The notes: a model not told the origin generated them from the letters alone. A stretch of 17,623 bases of DNA from Collinsella sp. (GCA_022720335.1 JAIHVJ010000109.1:1-17623), one strand, 5' to 3'; counted from the stretch's first letter, positions 7,342-14,569 are shown. Numbers and translations: made by a program.

Positions 7342-9186
7342 CTAACCCATGACCGACATGGTGAGCAGCACCGCAGCGGCGCAGTACGCTACGCACGAGA
7401 TCATGACGGCAATAACGTTCATGGCGGTGCCCGACGTGTTGAGGTCATGCTCGTCACGCCAGAACAGCACCATCAGATAAATCACGGCGCTCATGTTGCC
7501 AATCAGGCAGACGATGGCCGCAATGTTAAAGCAGCCGGTAAAGAGCTGCTCCTCGAACATGGGGGCATCGGGGAACGCGGCGGTGCGCACCAGCTGGGCG
7601 CACAGGTAGGTCACGAGCGACAGAATCAGGCCCATGCCCGTGCTCTGGAAGAAGAACCCCAGATACGGCTTGGGCTCGTCATCGTGACCGTCATACTCCA
7701 GGAAGTAGTTCTTGACGAACGACACCATGCGCGAGGCCGCCAGCAGCACGAGCGGCATGGCGCACATGGGGAACACCACCAGATGCGCGGAGCCGAGCGC
7801 CGTCCCCAGCACCGTTGCCATGATGCACGAGGCAATGCCCCACACGACAACCCAGTACTGGCGATGCACGAACCAGCTGAGCACATTCGTCGAGTCGTCG
7901 GACGCGCTATCGCCCGAGCCGACGCCTGCGATCTGCAGGTCCTCCTGGTGCTCCTCGGCGATAACGTCCATGGCGTCATCAAAGGTCACGATACCCAGGA
8001 TATGACGGTTCTCGTCGCAGACAGGGATGGCAACCAGGTCGTACTTGGTCATCTCGTCCGTTACGTCTTCCTGGTCCTCGTCGGGCGACACATAGACCAG
8101 GTCGCGATAGGCCAGCTGACCCAGCGTGGCGTCGCGGTCGGCTACGATCAGCGTGCGCAGCGAAAGCACGCCGGTCAGCATGCCGCTCGGATCCTCGGTA
8201 TAGACGTAGTAGACGCTCTCGAAGTCCTCGTCGAGCTCGCGAATCGCCTCGATGGCGTCACCGACCGTTGCCGTAGCGGGCAGGGAGACAAACTCCGAGG
8301 TCATGATGCGGCCGGCAGTGTTGTCCTCGTAGCCCAGCAGATTACGAATCGCCTTCTCCTCCTTGACGCCCATCAGGCGCAGGAGCTTCTCGGCCTTCTC
8401 GTAATCGAGCTCGTCGATCAGGTCGGCTGCATCGTCCGGGTCCATCATGGCCAGCATCGACGATGCGTCCGTGTCGGACAGGCCCTCGAGCATCTCGGTC
8501 ATAAGCTCGTCGTCATCGAACTCCGAGATGGCCTCGGCGGCCTGGGCAGTATCGAGCTGTGCAAACACCTGCGCACGCAGGCGCGGGTCGAGCTGCTCGA
8601 TAATGTCGGCGATGTCGGCAGGGTGCAGCTCGCCGAGCGTCTTGTGCGACACCGAGAGTTGAATGTTCTTGGTCGAGCGGTCGAGCAGGTCCATGTAGGA
8701 CCAAGCGATGATGTCCTCACTGAGCGGCTTGCCCAGGTGCTTCATAAAGCCTTCGACGATATGCTCGAGCGCGGGGCTGATGGCGCGTAGCAGACCGCGG
8801 GCACCGACCTCGGCGCCCAGCAGGCGCAGCTGATTTTCGCCCGACATGGAAAACTTGATGTCGTTGACGCGCACGACCTTCATGCCCTGCGTGTCGACAA
8901 TCTGCTTGTTGAGCACGTCGCGGGCAAGCAGGAGCTCGGTCGGCTGCAGGTACGAAAAACGGATTTCGGTGGCCGGCGACTTAAGGTGTACGCCCGTCTC
9001 GTCGATACGGTCGACCCATTTGCGCCAGCTGATCATAAACGGCGTCTTGCCGGGTCCGCGGAACGCGAGCGACGTCACGTGCGGAAAAACTTCGCCGGTA
9101 GCAATGCCAAAATCGTTGACCACGCCGAGCTTTTCGCCGTCGACGTCCAAGACCGGCAATTTGAGCATCTCACTCAGATAATTCAA
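7342..9186 (-). CDS. PRC-barrel / MgtE-N / CBS protein with atypical C-terminal membrane domain
   Basis: The 614 residues divide into two PRC-barrel-like units (about 1-80 and 83-135), an MgtE N-terminal superhelical domain (about 185-290, with repeated DxADxIxxL-type helices), paired CBS domains (about 293-413), and five predicted membrane helices (443-463, 468-488, 513-533, 553-575, 588-610). In MgtE channels the N and CBS domains sense cytosolic Mg2+ and gate the pore. Here the membrane part lacks the recognisable MgtE pore motifs, so it may be a regulatory partner for the downstream NRMT gene, translated 8 bases later. The start is a TTG at 9186 with GGGGAG 5 bases upstream, keeping the family-like LSEMLKLPVLD start. 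The next in-frame start is the ATG at 9168. Transport activity of its own is uncertain. Confidence 0.8.
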   Translation of the reverse strand: MNYLSEMLKLPVLDVDGEKLGVVNDFGIATGEVFPHVTSLAFRGPGKTPFMISWRKWVDRIDETGVHLKSPATEIRFSYLQPTELLLARDVLNKQIVDTQGMKVVRVNDIKFSMSGENQLRLLGAEVGARGLLRAISPALEHIVEGFMKHLGKPLSEDIIAWSYMDLLDRSTKNIQLSVSHKTLGELHPADIADIIEQLDPRLRAQVFAQLDTAQAAEAISEFDDDELMTEMLEGLSDTDASSMLAMMDPDDAADLIDELDYEKAEKLLRLMGVKEEKAIRNLLGYEDNTAGRIMTSEFVSLPATATVGDAIEAIRELDEDFESVYYVYTEDPSGMLTGVLSLRTLIVADRDATLGQLAYRDLVYVSPDEDQEDVTDEMTKYDLVAIPVCDENRHILGIVTFDDAMDVIAEEHQEDLQIAGVGSGDSASDDSTNVLSWFVHRQYWVVVWGIASCIMATVLGTALGSAHLVVFPMCAMPLVLLAASRMVSFVKNYFLEYDGHDDEPKPYLGFFFQSTGMGLILSLVTYLCAQLVRTAAFPDAPMFEEQLFTGCFNIAAIVCLIGNMSAVIYLMVLFWRDEHDLNTSGTAMNVIAVMISCVAYCAAAVLLTMSVMG

Positions 9187-9202
9187 TGGTGCTCCCCATC
9201 AT
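9170..9202 (-). CDS. Possible 10-codon leader ORF overlapping the mgtE-like start
   Basis: On the minus strand GGAGG (plus-strand 9207-9211) precedes two ATGs at 9202 and 9199, with 4 and 7 bases of spacing. They open a frame reading MMGSTIELSE and stop at TGA 9172-9170. The frame overlaps the TTG start of the MgtE-like gene in another register. The stop lies one base before the alternative in-frame ATG at 9168, which would suit translational coupling. Its Shine-Dalgarno is better than that of the main gene and sits at the base of a strong hairpin. It may be a genuine regulatory upstream ORF or a chance occurrence. Confidence 0.35.
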   Translation of the reverse strand: MMGSTIELSE

Positions 9203-9428
9203 TATTCCTCCGGACGCGGCCGCGCGTGCGGCGTCCGGGGGCTTCTGGATATGTATACGCATGCGCGGGCGGCACGCCGCTCGACGCTTACACCCCGTGC
9301 ATGCGCAAGAAGCACCTGCATGGGGTCATCGACTGTATGGTCGAGGTTTGGATTTCACCTGTAACCTTTCTCTTGACCCTCATTAACCGCAGTAACTATA
9401 GCATCAGCATCGCCCTGCGGCATCGAAT
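9187..9428 (-). promoter_or_regulatory. Structured 5' leader upstream of the MgtE-like / NRMT operon
   Basis: This 242-base gap is rich in RNA structure on the minus strand. CTCGAC (9345-9340) and GTCGAG (9285-9280) can close a long arm containing a 12-bp hairpin at 9293-9325, with two symmetric mismatches and a TTCTT loop. A short GCGG/CCGC hairpin follows at 9269-9280. A very stable stem CCGGACGC / GCGTCCGG (9231-9238 and 9210-9217) then ends in the ribosome binding site. A possible extended -10 (TG-C-TATAGT, near 9397-9405) would give a leader of about 200 bases. Control of Mg2+ genes by leader RNAs is well known (M-box, mgtL), but I could not match the M-box consensus. Confidence 0.5.
9210..9238 (-). 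ncRNA. Stable hairpin adjoining the ribosome binding site in the leader
   Basis: An 8-bp perfect GC-rich stem has arms at 9231-9238 and 9210-9217 with a 13-base loop. Two further pairs, one of them a wobble, extend it through 9208. The base of the stem overlaps the GGAGG at 9207-9211, so folding would limit ribosome access. No T-tract follows, which argues against a terminator and for control of translation. Confidence 0.5.
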
Positions 9429-10868
9429 TTATGCGCTGCACATTGCAGGCATACCAAACGCTGACGCTGTGGTGTCGTCGTCCTCGGCAAGTTGGGGGAA
9501 CACGGCGTCCTTGGGCATGGCGGCCTTCGTCAGCGAGGTGAGCTTTTTGCTCAGCGACGTGTCCGTCTTGACCAGGTCGCTGAGCGTCACGATCTTGTAG
9601 CCGTCGGCAATGAGGCCGTCGATAATCTGCGGCAGAGCCTCGAGCGTCTGCTCGGCGCATTCGTCTCTATCGGTGAGCAGCACGATATTGCCCGGCGTCA
9701 CCGAATCGAGCACCGTCGAGACCTGCTCGTCGGCACCGTTGAGCAGCCAGTCGCCCGAGTCAATATTCCACGAGACCACGGCGGAGACCAGGTCCATCGC
9801 ATCAATCCAGTTTTGCTCGTCAAAGGCAGCGTAGGGAGCACGCAGCAGCATCGTCTTCACGCCGGTCGCCGACTTAATCGCATCGGTGCCTTTCGTGATC
9901 TGTTCGCGTACCGCCTCACGGTCCCGACCCTTGAGCGAATCGTCGCTGTAGCTGTTGGATCCGATCTCGCACCCGGCGTCGACAATCGCCTTGGCGGTAG
10001 CAGGCGAGGCCTCGGCGGCATCGCCCGAAAGGAAGAATGTGGCGCTCACACCCTTCTCCTTGAGCACCTGCAAGATCTGCTTGGTGGCACCGCTCGGCCC
10101 TTCATCAAACGTCAGGGCGACGACCTTCTCGTTGCCCTTTGGCGCCACGCTGGCGCAGGCAACGACGCAGTCGGTGGCGGGCACGACCTCGCCACGGTCC
10201 CGCGTCTTGCCCGACTGCTCGCCGACCCACACCTCGGAGCGACCCTGGACGCCCCATGTCTGCACGTACTCGATGGCACCCGTGCCCTCGACCTTCAGCT
10301 TGGGCTCGATGGTCGTGGCCTGCACCTCGTGCTTCTCGTAGATGTTGCGGCCGTCTTTGACCGTCACCTTCTCGCCGCCGGTAAGCTCGCGGCTGTCCCA
10401 TTTGCCCTGCTTCACGCGCTTGCCGTCAACCTTCACCGACAGCTTTTCGCCCCCGTGGCGCTTGAGCACGCTGTCGTCGACGGCCAGCAGGTCGCCCGCG
10501 TCATAGGTGTCGGTCAACTCCTGGTCGTCGATAAGATTCTGCAGCGTAGAGCCCACGCGCACCGCGGTCTTCTGGCCGTTGAGTTCCACGTCCACGCTGC
10601 GGTTGACGTAGCCCACGACGGCAGCGACAAACAGCACGAGTGCGCAACCCACGGCGATGAGCGCATAGGGCAGGCGAGACGAACGACGGGGCGTACGGCT
10701 GTTGCCGATGCGCGCGCTGCGGTCGCTAAAACCGCGGCTATGGTTGAGGTACATCGCGCCGGGCTTACGGCGGCGTTTGCGCTGGCCGCTGGGCAGCTGC
10801 CCCAGGTCGCGGCGCGCCGTCGGACGCGCACCGGAGTGCCCGTTTAAGTTGGATCCGTTTTGGCGCAT
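9429..10868 (-). CDS. Membrane-anchored polysaccharide deacetylase-like protein with degenerate active site
   Basis: The 479-residue protein has a basic cytosolic N-terminus (1-68), one membrane anchor (about 69-92), an extracytoplasmic linker with a DUF348-like region (about 93-155), and a NodB-fold domain (about 245-440). NodB enzymes remove acetyl groups from peptidoglycan or chitin with an Asp-His-His metal site. The first motif is TFDEG (D255, E256) instead of TFDDG. The HxxxH motif is N305 and D309 in GCEIGSNSYSDD. The RAPY motif (343-346) and the WNIDSGDW segment are intact. The usual LHD is LTD, with T399 replacing His. All metal ligands are therefore altered, and the protein may be a non-catalytic glycan binder. 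ATG 10868 has GGAGG 5 bases upstream. It follows the PRC-barrel gene after a hairpin. Confidence 0.82.
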   Translation of the reverse strand: MRQNGSNLNGHSGARPTARRDLGQLPSGQRKRRRKPGAMYLNHSRGFSDRSARIGNSRTPRRSSRLPYALIAVGCALVLFVAAVVGYVNRSVDVELNGQKTAVRVGSTLQNLIDDQELTDTYDAGDLLAVDDSVLKRHGGEKLSVKVDGKRVKQGKWDSRELTGGEKVTVKDGRNIYEKHEVQATTIEPKLKVEGTGAIEYVQTWGVQGRSEVWVGEQSGKTRDRGEVVPATDCVVACASVAPKGNEKVVALTFDEGPSGATKQILQVLKEKGVSATFFLSGDAAEASPATAKAIVDAGCEIGSNSYSDDSLKGRDREAVREQITKGTDAIKSATGVKTMLLRAPYAAFDEQNWIDAMDLVSAVVSWNIDSGDWLLNGADEQVSTVLDSVTPGNIVLLTDRDECAEQTLEALPQIIDGLIADGYKIVTLSDLVKTDTSLSKKLTSLTKAAMPKDAVFPQLAEDDDTTASAFGMPAMCSA

Positions 10869-10889
10869 GTGCCCTCCCCCATAAACACA

Positions 10890-10919
10890 GCGAGCCGGAG
10901 CAACATGTCTCCGGCTCGC
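10890..10919 (-). terminator. Strong hairpin between the PRC-barrel and deacetylase-like genes
   Basis: GCGAGCCGGAG (10890-10900) and CTCCGGCTCGC (10909-10919) make a perfect 11-bp stem with an 8-base loop. On the minus strand only TGTGTTT follows, a poor U-tract, and the next ATG is about 20 bases on. There is no room for a fresh promoter, so this is more likely a partial terminator or a processing and stability element that lowers deacetylase expression. Confidence 0.6.
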
Positions 10920-10940
10920 CTCCCATCATTTGGTACGTCG

Positions 10941-11696
10941 CTATTTGCTAGCTTTTGACGAGCCACCGCTCGCCTTTTGGTATTCGTCCTTAAAGGCCTT
11001 GAACATGCCGCGCGTCTTGCCGAGCTGCTTGCCCAGCGCACGACTGCCCTTGTCCACGGCGACCGATCCCTTGTCATCGAGCACCTTGGCGCCCTTCTTG
11101 ACCTTATCGCCCACCACGACACTGGCCTCGGCAGCCTTGGCGGCCGCGCCGCCCGAATACCCGAGTGCCTTGACCTCGTCCGAGACGATCATCGCGCCGT
11201 TCTCGTAGCCGCGCAGCATCGTCGGCGGCACCTGCGTGTCACCAACCAAAACACTCGAAGCAGCACCGGCGGTCACATAGAATGCCTGCACGATGCCCGA
11301 GCGCGGCTTGAACTCCACGTCCGAACAATAGCCCACGACATCGCCCGATTCCGTGCGCACGTCCATACCAACCCAGATGATGCAATCGTCCAGATTAATG
11401 TCGAGGCGCTTGGCCGCGGCGGCATCGTAGGTGTCCTTGGCGTCATCCACCGCGATAGCGCCCTCATAGACGCCGATGGCATCGAGCGCCACAAATCGGT
11501 CGGGGCGCTCAATCATGCCCGCAATATCGGACTGGCGAACCATAAAGCCCACCACGCGCGTTCCGCCCGGAGTAAAGACCGGAAAGTGTATCTTTCCGAG
11601 CTTTTTAGGGCTGCGCGGCGTGCCGTCCTTTTTGGTGCGCTTGTCCTCGGTGGGCTTGCGATAGATCTTGGCGCCGACAAAATCCCCGGCGCGCAT
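10941..11696 (-). CDS. PRC-barrel domain protein
   Basis: The 251-residue cytosolic protein shows two PRC-barrel-like beta units. The first spans about residues 1-95, interrupted by a basic Lys/Arg loop (about 14-35); the second spans about 105-175. A Lys-rich amphipathic tail follows (about 195-251). PRC-barrels occur in ribosome maturation (RimM), photosynthetic reaction centres and many small actinobacterial proteins of unknown role, so no specific function is claimed. Its ATG overlaps the TAA of the YtxH-like gene by one base (TAATG), a strong sign of coupled translation. The pair may work together at the membrane. There is no signal peptide or membrane helix. Confidence 0.75.
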   Translation of the reverse strand: MRAGDFVGAKIYRKPTEDKRTKKDGTPRSPKKLGKIHFPVFTPGGTRVVGFMVRQSDIAGMIERPDRFVALDAIGVYEGAIAVDDAKDTYDAAAAKRLDINLDDCIIWVGMDVRTESGDVVGYCSDVEFKPRSGIVQAFYVTAGAASSVLVGDTQVPPTMLRGYENGAMIVSDEVKALGYSGGAAAKAAEASVVVGDKVKKGAKVLDDKGSVAVDKGSRALGKQLGKTRGMFKAFKDEYQKASGGSSKASK

Positions 11697-12085
11697 TATG
11701 CCTCGGTCGAGGGCTCCGCAGCCTCGGTGTCGGCCTCGGCGGCGTTCTCGACCACGACGTCGGCGGCGGGCGTCACGTTGCCGCCCGAGATGGCGTCGTT
11801 GAGCTGCTCGCGCAGCTGGTCCATGCGCTCGCGGGCCAGGTCGACCTTGGCACGCAGGTCATCGGTCTTGGCATCGACCATCGGGCCGAAGTCGTTGACC
11901 GCGGCGCGGGCCTCCTCGGCACCATGCTCGTAGGTATCGCGCATGTTATCCCAAGCGTCGTTGGCGATATCGGCAGCCATGGCGCGGGTCTCGGCGCCTG
12001 AGCGCGGGGCCAGAGCAACGCCGATGATAGCGCCGGCGGCGGCACCAAAGAGTGCACCGGAGACAAAGCTAAAAGTCTTACCCAT
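11696..12085 (-). CDS. YtxH-like small membrane-anchored protein
   Basis: This 129-residue protein opens with a glycine- and alanine-rich membrane segment (MGKTFSFVSGALFGAAAGAI, running on to about residue 29). A long polar helical stretch with coiled-coil character follows (about 35-100), then an acidic Ala/Glu tail. This matches the YtxH family, linked in other bacteria to general stress but without known biochemistry. I placed the start at the ATG at 12085, with GAGG 7 bases upstream. The ATG at 12091 is only slightly worse, and the extension to 12157 would precede the probable -10 element, so it is excluded. It is the first gene of the run with the PRC-barrel and deacetylase-like genes. 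Confidence 0.78.
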   Translation of the reverse strand: MGKTFSFVSGALFGAAAGAIIGVALAPRSGAETRAMAADIANDAWDNMRDTYEHGAEEARAAVNDFGPMVDAKTDDLRAKVDLARERMDQLREQLNDAISGGNVTPAADVVVENAAEADTEAAEPSTEA

Positions 12086-12136
12086 GATCATTCCTCTCCT
12101 GCGGGCACGTCGGCGCCCACCGTTTGAATGCTGTCC

Positions 12137-12142
12137 ATTATA
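12137..12142 (-). promoter_or_regulatory. -10 element of the YtxH / PRC-barrel operon
   Basis: On the minus strand a perfect TATAAT lies about 50 bases before the YtxH ATG, predicting a leader of about 45 bases. No recognisable -35 is seen at normal spacing in the GC-rich sequence upstream. Confidence 0.55.
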
Positions 12143-12221
12143 CCCGCAGCGCAACACTTGCCGCCCCGCTCATCTGCATACGGCAAAGATGCAGGTACAT
12201 GATGGTGTTGAGCGAGCGAAC

Positions 12222-13058
12222 CTACTCCTGCGGCATGGCGGGCATGGCAACCGTGGCAGCCGGATCCCCGCCGGCGCCGTCCACGAGGGGCAAGCCGCCC
12301 TCATGCGCCGACCCAGTCGGAGCCGTTGCCGCGCCGCCAAAGACGGCCGCGGAGGCCTCGTGGTTCTCGACAACCGCGCCCTCGGTATCAATCGCCACCT
12401 GGGGCTCGTCATCAAAGTTGGGAACGCCCTGGGGCTCGGCGGCCGGCTCGGCAGCCGCATCGACAACGGGATCGACATCGTCGTCGGCAGGAGCCTCGCC
12501 TTCGTCGGCGCCCTCGGCCTCGGCAGCATCCTCGCCATTCGCGGCGGCGACGGCCTCGTGCGGATCCTTGCCCTCGGCCTCGGCACGCATGCCCAGCACC
12601 AGGTTGCGCAGGCCCGCGACCGTACCGTCCACATCAGGAGCGGGCTGGTCGGCATGCAGGTACGCCCAGTCCATCATGAAGGTGGCCGAAGACAACGCGC
12701 CGATGGCCAGCGCATCGTCGGGACACGAAAGCTCAATCTCAAAGACGCGCTCGTCATGCTCGCTCACGCGGGTGCGCCCGCACGAGATATTGCCGGCAAG
12801 GCCGGTCTCGTTCATCAGCTCGACCGACACGTGCTCCAGCAGGTGGCAGAGCTCGGTCTGACCCATGCAATCCTGGAACTCGCGGCCGGAATCGCCCAGG
12901 CACAGATGCTTGGCAATCGCCGGCACCAGATAGTACACGCGCGCCGTGGCCTCGATATCCTCCGAGGTCATGAGCGGCATGCCGGGGTTCACCAGCACAT
13001 GCGCGCAGATCTTGTCCTCGCTGACGGTGACCTTAAGGATGTTGAACAGGCCTGCCAT
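12222..13058 (-). CDS. Unknown protein resembling the N-terminal domain of cyanophycin synthetase, with acidic tail
   Basis: The first about 160 of 278 residues form a compact domain. It includes ELCHLLEHVSVELMNETGLA, then a GRTR motif and a VFEIELSCPDDALAIGAL segment. This order (His-Glu-His helix, Leu-Ala-Gly, Gly-Arg-Thr-Arg, then a beta strand) is what I know from the N-terminal domain of cyanophycin synthetase. The ATP-grasp and Mur-ligase-like domains of that enzyme are absent. Residues from about 160 to the end are low-complexity, rich in Ala, Glu, Asp and Pro, and probably disordered. The ATG at 13058 has GGGGAG nearby. It follows the CorC gene by 24 bases, so they share a transcript. 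The match is from memory of the motif; function is unknown. Confidence 0.6.
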   Translation of the reverse strand: MAGLFNILKVTVSEDKICAHVLVNPGMPLMTSEDIEATARVYYLVPAIAKHLCLGDSGREFQDCMGQTELCHLLEHVSVELMNETGLAGNISCGRTRVSEHDERVFEIELSCPDDALAIGALSSATFMMDWAYLHADQPAPDVDGTVAGLRNLVLGMRAEAEGKDPHEAVAAANGEDAAEAEGADEGEAPADDDVDPVVDAAAEPAAEPQGVPNFDDEPQVAIDTEGAVVENHEASAAVFGGAATAPTGSAHEGGLPLVDGAGGDPAATVAMPAMPQE

Positions 13059-13082
13059 AACTCTCCCCTACTCTTCCTTGTC

Positions 13083-14456
13083 CTACTCGTCGCCGTCGTG
13101 CGGAATCGCAGCATCCGCACCCGGCGCCGCCGGCTCGTCCGCCGCGGACTCGGAATCCTTCTTATCGGTTTCGGCCGGAGCAATCACGCGAATGAGCGAG
13201 ATGCGCTGGCCACGCATCGACTGCACCTTAAACTTGTACCCCGCAACCTCAAACACCTCTCCGATGTCGGGCACCGAGTCGCAAAGCTCCAAAATCCAGC
13301 CGGCGATGGTCTCATAATCATCGCTTTCCTCGAGCGGCCATCCAAGCTCAATCGCATCATCGCACGAAAAACGCCCATCGACGAGCCACTCGCGGCGCGA
13401 GAGGCGCGTAAGGTACTTGTTGTCGGGGTCGAACTCGTCCTCGATCTCGCCGACGATCTCCTCGACGATGTCCTCGATGGTGATGATGCCGGCCGTGCCG
13501 CCGTACTCGTCCACAACGACCACGATCTGATCGTGCGAGGTCTGCATCTCGGAAAGCAGCGGCAGGATGTCCTTGGTATCGGGCACAAAGGTGGCGTCGC
13601 GCAAAAAGTCGGCGATGGGCTGGTCACCCTTGCCGTCGAGCGCGGGCTGGATCAGGTCCTTGATATGTGCGATACCCGCCACGTTGTCGGGATCCTCGTG
13701 GTAGACGGGGATACGGCTGAAGCCGGTCTGGCGCATGGTGGATAGCACGTCGGCGACCGTCTCGTCATCCTCGCACATGGTGGTGTCCACGCGCGGCACC
13801 ATGACCTCGCGGGCAACGGTGTCACCTAGGTCAAAGATCTCGTGGATCATGCGCTTTTCCTCGTCGAGCAGGTCGTCCTGCTCCGAGACCATGTACTTGA
13901 TCTCTTCTTCCGAGACGTTCTGGCGGTCGTCGGCGCTCTTGATGCGCAGGATGCGGGCCAGGCCGTCGGAGCAGGCGCCGGTCAGCCACACGAGCGGGCG
14001 GGCGATCTTCTGGAACACGGAAAGCGGCCCCACGACCTGCTTGGACACGCCCTCGGCGTTAGCGAGGCCGATACGCTTGGGCACGAGCTCGCCGATCACG
14101 ATGGAGACAAAGGCGACGGCGACGGTGATGATGACCGGCGCCAGGCCACGCGCGATGGCGGAAAGCGGCGCGATGCCAAAGCTCATGAGCCACGTGGCAA
14201 GCGGGTCGGACAGACTCGTCGAGGCAACGGCGGACGAGGCGAAGCCCACGAGCGTGATGGCGACCTGGATGGTGGCCAGCAGCTGGTCGGAGTCGGCCGC
14301 CAGTTTAATGGCGCGCTCGGCACGTTTGTCGCCCTCTTCGGCCTCGTGCTCCAGCACGGCGCGCTTGGCCGTGGTGAGCGCCATCTCGGACATAGAGAAG
14401 TAGCCGTTGATGAGGGTCAAAACGAGGGTGGTGATAAGGGAGATGGTTATGTCCAT
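13083..14456 (-). CDS. CorC/CNNM-family CBS-domain membrane protein (hemolysin C type)
   Basis: The 457-residue protein has a DUF21/CNNM membrane domain (about 1-160, with GELVPKR at 122-128), paired CBS domains (about 215-338, with FSRIPVY and the VVDEYGGTAGIITIEDI motif), a CorC_HlyC domain (about 352-435) and a short acidic tail. Members export or exchange Mg2+ (and possibly Co2+), with ATP and Mg2+ bound at the CBS pair, or are annotated as hemolysins. I chose ATG 14456 because the membrane domain starts at once; the longer form from 14558 adds non-family sequence. A GGAGG lies 15 bases upstream, too far to be ideal, and it could pair with CTCC next to the start. The gene is followed closely by the cyanophycin-synthetase-like gene. 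It is about 113 bases downstream of the hemolysin III gene. Confidence 0.88.
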   Translation of the reverse strand: MDITISLITTLVLTLINGYFSMSEMALTTAKRAVLEHEAEEGDKRAERAIKLAADSDQLLATIQVAITLVGFASSAVASTSLSDPLATWLMSFGIAPLSAIARGLAPVIITVAVAFVSIVIGELVPKRIGLANAEGVSKQVVGPLSVFQKIARPLVWLTGACSDGLARILRIKSADDRQNVSEEEIKYMVSEQDDLLDEEKRMIHEIFDLGDTVAREVMVPRVDTTMCEDDETVADVLSTMRQTGFSRIPVYHEDPDNVAGIAHIKDLIQPALDGKGDQPIADFLRDATFVPDTKDILPLLSEMQTSHDQIVVVVDEYGGTAGIITIEDIVEEIVGEIEDEFDPDNKYLTRLSRREWLVDGRFSCDDAIELGWPLEESDDYETIAGWILELCDSVPDIGEVFEVAGYKFKVQSMRGQRISLIRVIAPAETDKKDSESAADEPAAPGADAAIPHDGDE

Positions 14457-14569
14457 CGGGAGTTTCTCGAACCTCCAAGATTCGGGACGTTGGCAGGAGA
14501 CGTAGTTGGCGGATAAGGCGGTTGCGCCCGACGGCCACCTGGGTGGATCCGCGGGCACGGGCTCGGTCG

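Noticed and set aside
7447..8790. 447-codon open frame on the plus strand
   Set aside because: It is the antisense of the MgtE-like gene, with a His/Gln/Arg/Val-rich composition typical of shadows.
9240..9400. M-box (ykoK) riboswitch
   Set aside because: Short words resemble the M-box, but the conserved GCTGCTGCC segment and its pairing partner are missing in the required order. Kept only as an uncharacterised leader.
9355..9420. Small minus-strand frame MPQGDADAIVTAVNEGQEKG... after the deacetylase-like gene
   Set aside because: It has no ribosome binding site, and it overlaps the likely -10 element of the next operon.
9492..10847. 451-codon open frame on the plus strand
   Set aside because: It is the antisense of the NodB-like gene, which has clear motifs and a good ribosome binding site. 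The plus frame has none.
12174..12194. CTGCAT/ATGCAG hairpin as terminator of the CorC operon
   Set aside because: The stem is only 6 bp and no T-tract follows on the minus strand.
11943..13745. 600-codon open frame on the plus strand
   Set aside because: It lies opposite the YtxH-like, cyanophycin-synthetase-like and CorC genes, crosses their boundaries and has no recognisable domain. It is a shadow caused by high GC content.
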